This document shows positions 35,562 to 35,834 of a stretch of DNA of 35,834 nucleotides, in pieces. Numbering within the stretch: the stretch's first letter is position 1; the number at the start of each line of letters is the position of its first letter. Below the pieces are notes generated by a model. The model ran no database searches. It was not told the DNA's origin and was given only the letters and a program-made list of their open reading frames with translations. The position numbers and the translations under genes were made by a program. This stretch comes from Protostelium mycophagum (taxonomy: Eukaryota; Evosea; Variosea; Protosteliida; Protosteliaceae): the NCBI GenBank assembly GCA_002081555.1, contig MZNV01001704.1, positions 1-35,834 of the forward strand, given 5' to 3'.

Positions 35562-35834
35562 ATGGAAGCCAAAACCGATCTTCAAAAGTTCATTTGTCTT
35601 TTTGATGCCCATTACCCTGCGGGTAAAAAGTACGCAAACAAGAAGGGAAAAGTCTGCAAGGTCGATCTGACCGCCATCATTGAGAAACTCCCGGCCGGTT
35701 CTTTCAATCCCAGCGATTATGGACAACTCAAAGACAATCTTTGTGCAGATGGTTTCTTCAAATTGGGAACAGCTGTCCCCGCCAGTGAGTCTCGACCCTT
35801 CTTTATCCTCTTTTTATTCTCTCTGTTCTCGTTG
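35562..35834 (+). CDS. Unrecognised protein, first exon only (runs off the window)
   Basis: ATG 35562 opens a frame of about 74 residues, MEAKTDLQKFICLFDAHYPA, then KKYANKKGKVCKVDLTAIIE, LPAGSFNPSDYGQLKDNLC and FFKLGTAVPA, ending at a strong donor (GTGAGT at 35785). The rest lies beyond the window. The exon looks truly coding (good start context, even codon use, typical splice site), but I recognise no family. It is head-to-head with the PDP-like gene, 156 bp apart. Confidence 0.6.
   Translation, partial: MEAKTDLQKFICLFDAHYPAGKKYANKKGKVCKVDLTAIIEKLPAGSFNPSDYGQLKDNLCADGFFKLGTAVPASESRPFFILFLFSLFSL

Overview
The window is about 36 kb of a compact nuclear eukaryotic genome. The evidence is GT-AG introns in nearly every gene, mostly about 40 to 70 nt (longest about 370 nt), intergenic spacers often under 150 bp, and a purely eukaryotic gene set. 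An intraflagellar transport gene (IFT52) means the organism makes a cilium or flagellum at some stage. A Rim15/IREH1-type kinase, an ATF6/bZIP28-like membrane bZIP factor and a Vip1/BPA1-like RRM protein would suit an amoebozoan of the protosteloid (variosean) kind. That placement is inference from gene content and architecture; no database search was possible. I see no transposon, retroelement, virus-like element, CRISPR array or tRNA.

Layout, left to right: a SulP/SLC26 anion transporter (+); an unrecognised gene (-); about 1 kb without a confident gene; a large Rim15/IREH1-type AGC kinase (-); eIF3m (+) tail-to-tail with an AIM32/sucrase-ferredoxin-like gene (-); Rab geranylgeranyltransferase alpha (+); IFT52 (-); a short ZNF277-like zinc-finger gene (+); a small mitochondrial single-pass membrane protein (-); V-ATPase subunit G (+); pyruvate dehydrogenase E1 alpha (-); a p32/MAM33 matrix protein (+); a Vip1/BPA1-like RRM protein (-); ribosomal protein eL31 (+); the Mms2/Uev1 ubiquitin E2 variant (-); a type II membrane glycosyltransferase-like protein (+); the polyadenylation factor WDR33/Pfs2/FY (-); a membrane-tethered bZIP factor (-); an amidase-family protein ending in a ubiquitin-like domain (-); a PDP-like PP2C phosphatase (-) with a 5S rRNA gene inside one of its introns; and the first exon of an unrecognised gene leaving the window (+).

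Most genes are housekeeping (translation, mRNA 3' processing, vesicle traffic, mitochondrial metabolism, ubiquitin signalling) and are not arranged as a pathway cluster. One functional echo is that PDH E1 alpha and a PDP-like phosphatase, candidate substrate and enzyme, lie about 13 kb apart. The observations most worth a second look are the amidase plus ubiquitin-like fusion with an apparently lost catalytic lysine, the 5S rRNA gene nested in a protein-gene intron, the ATF6-like factor with a site-1-protease-type motif, and a transporter intron built of five tandem units that each end in AG.

Exon boundaries were worked out by eye from reading frame, splice signals and family conservation. 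Gene spans run from proposed start codon to stop codon and include introns.
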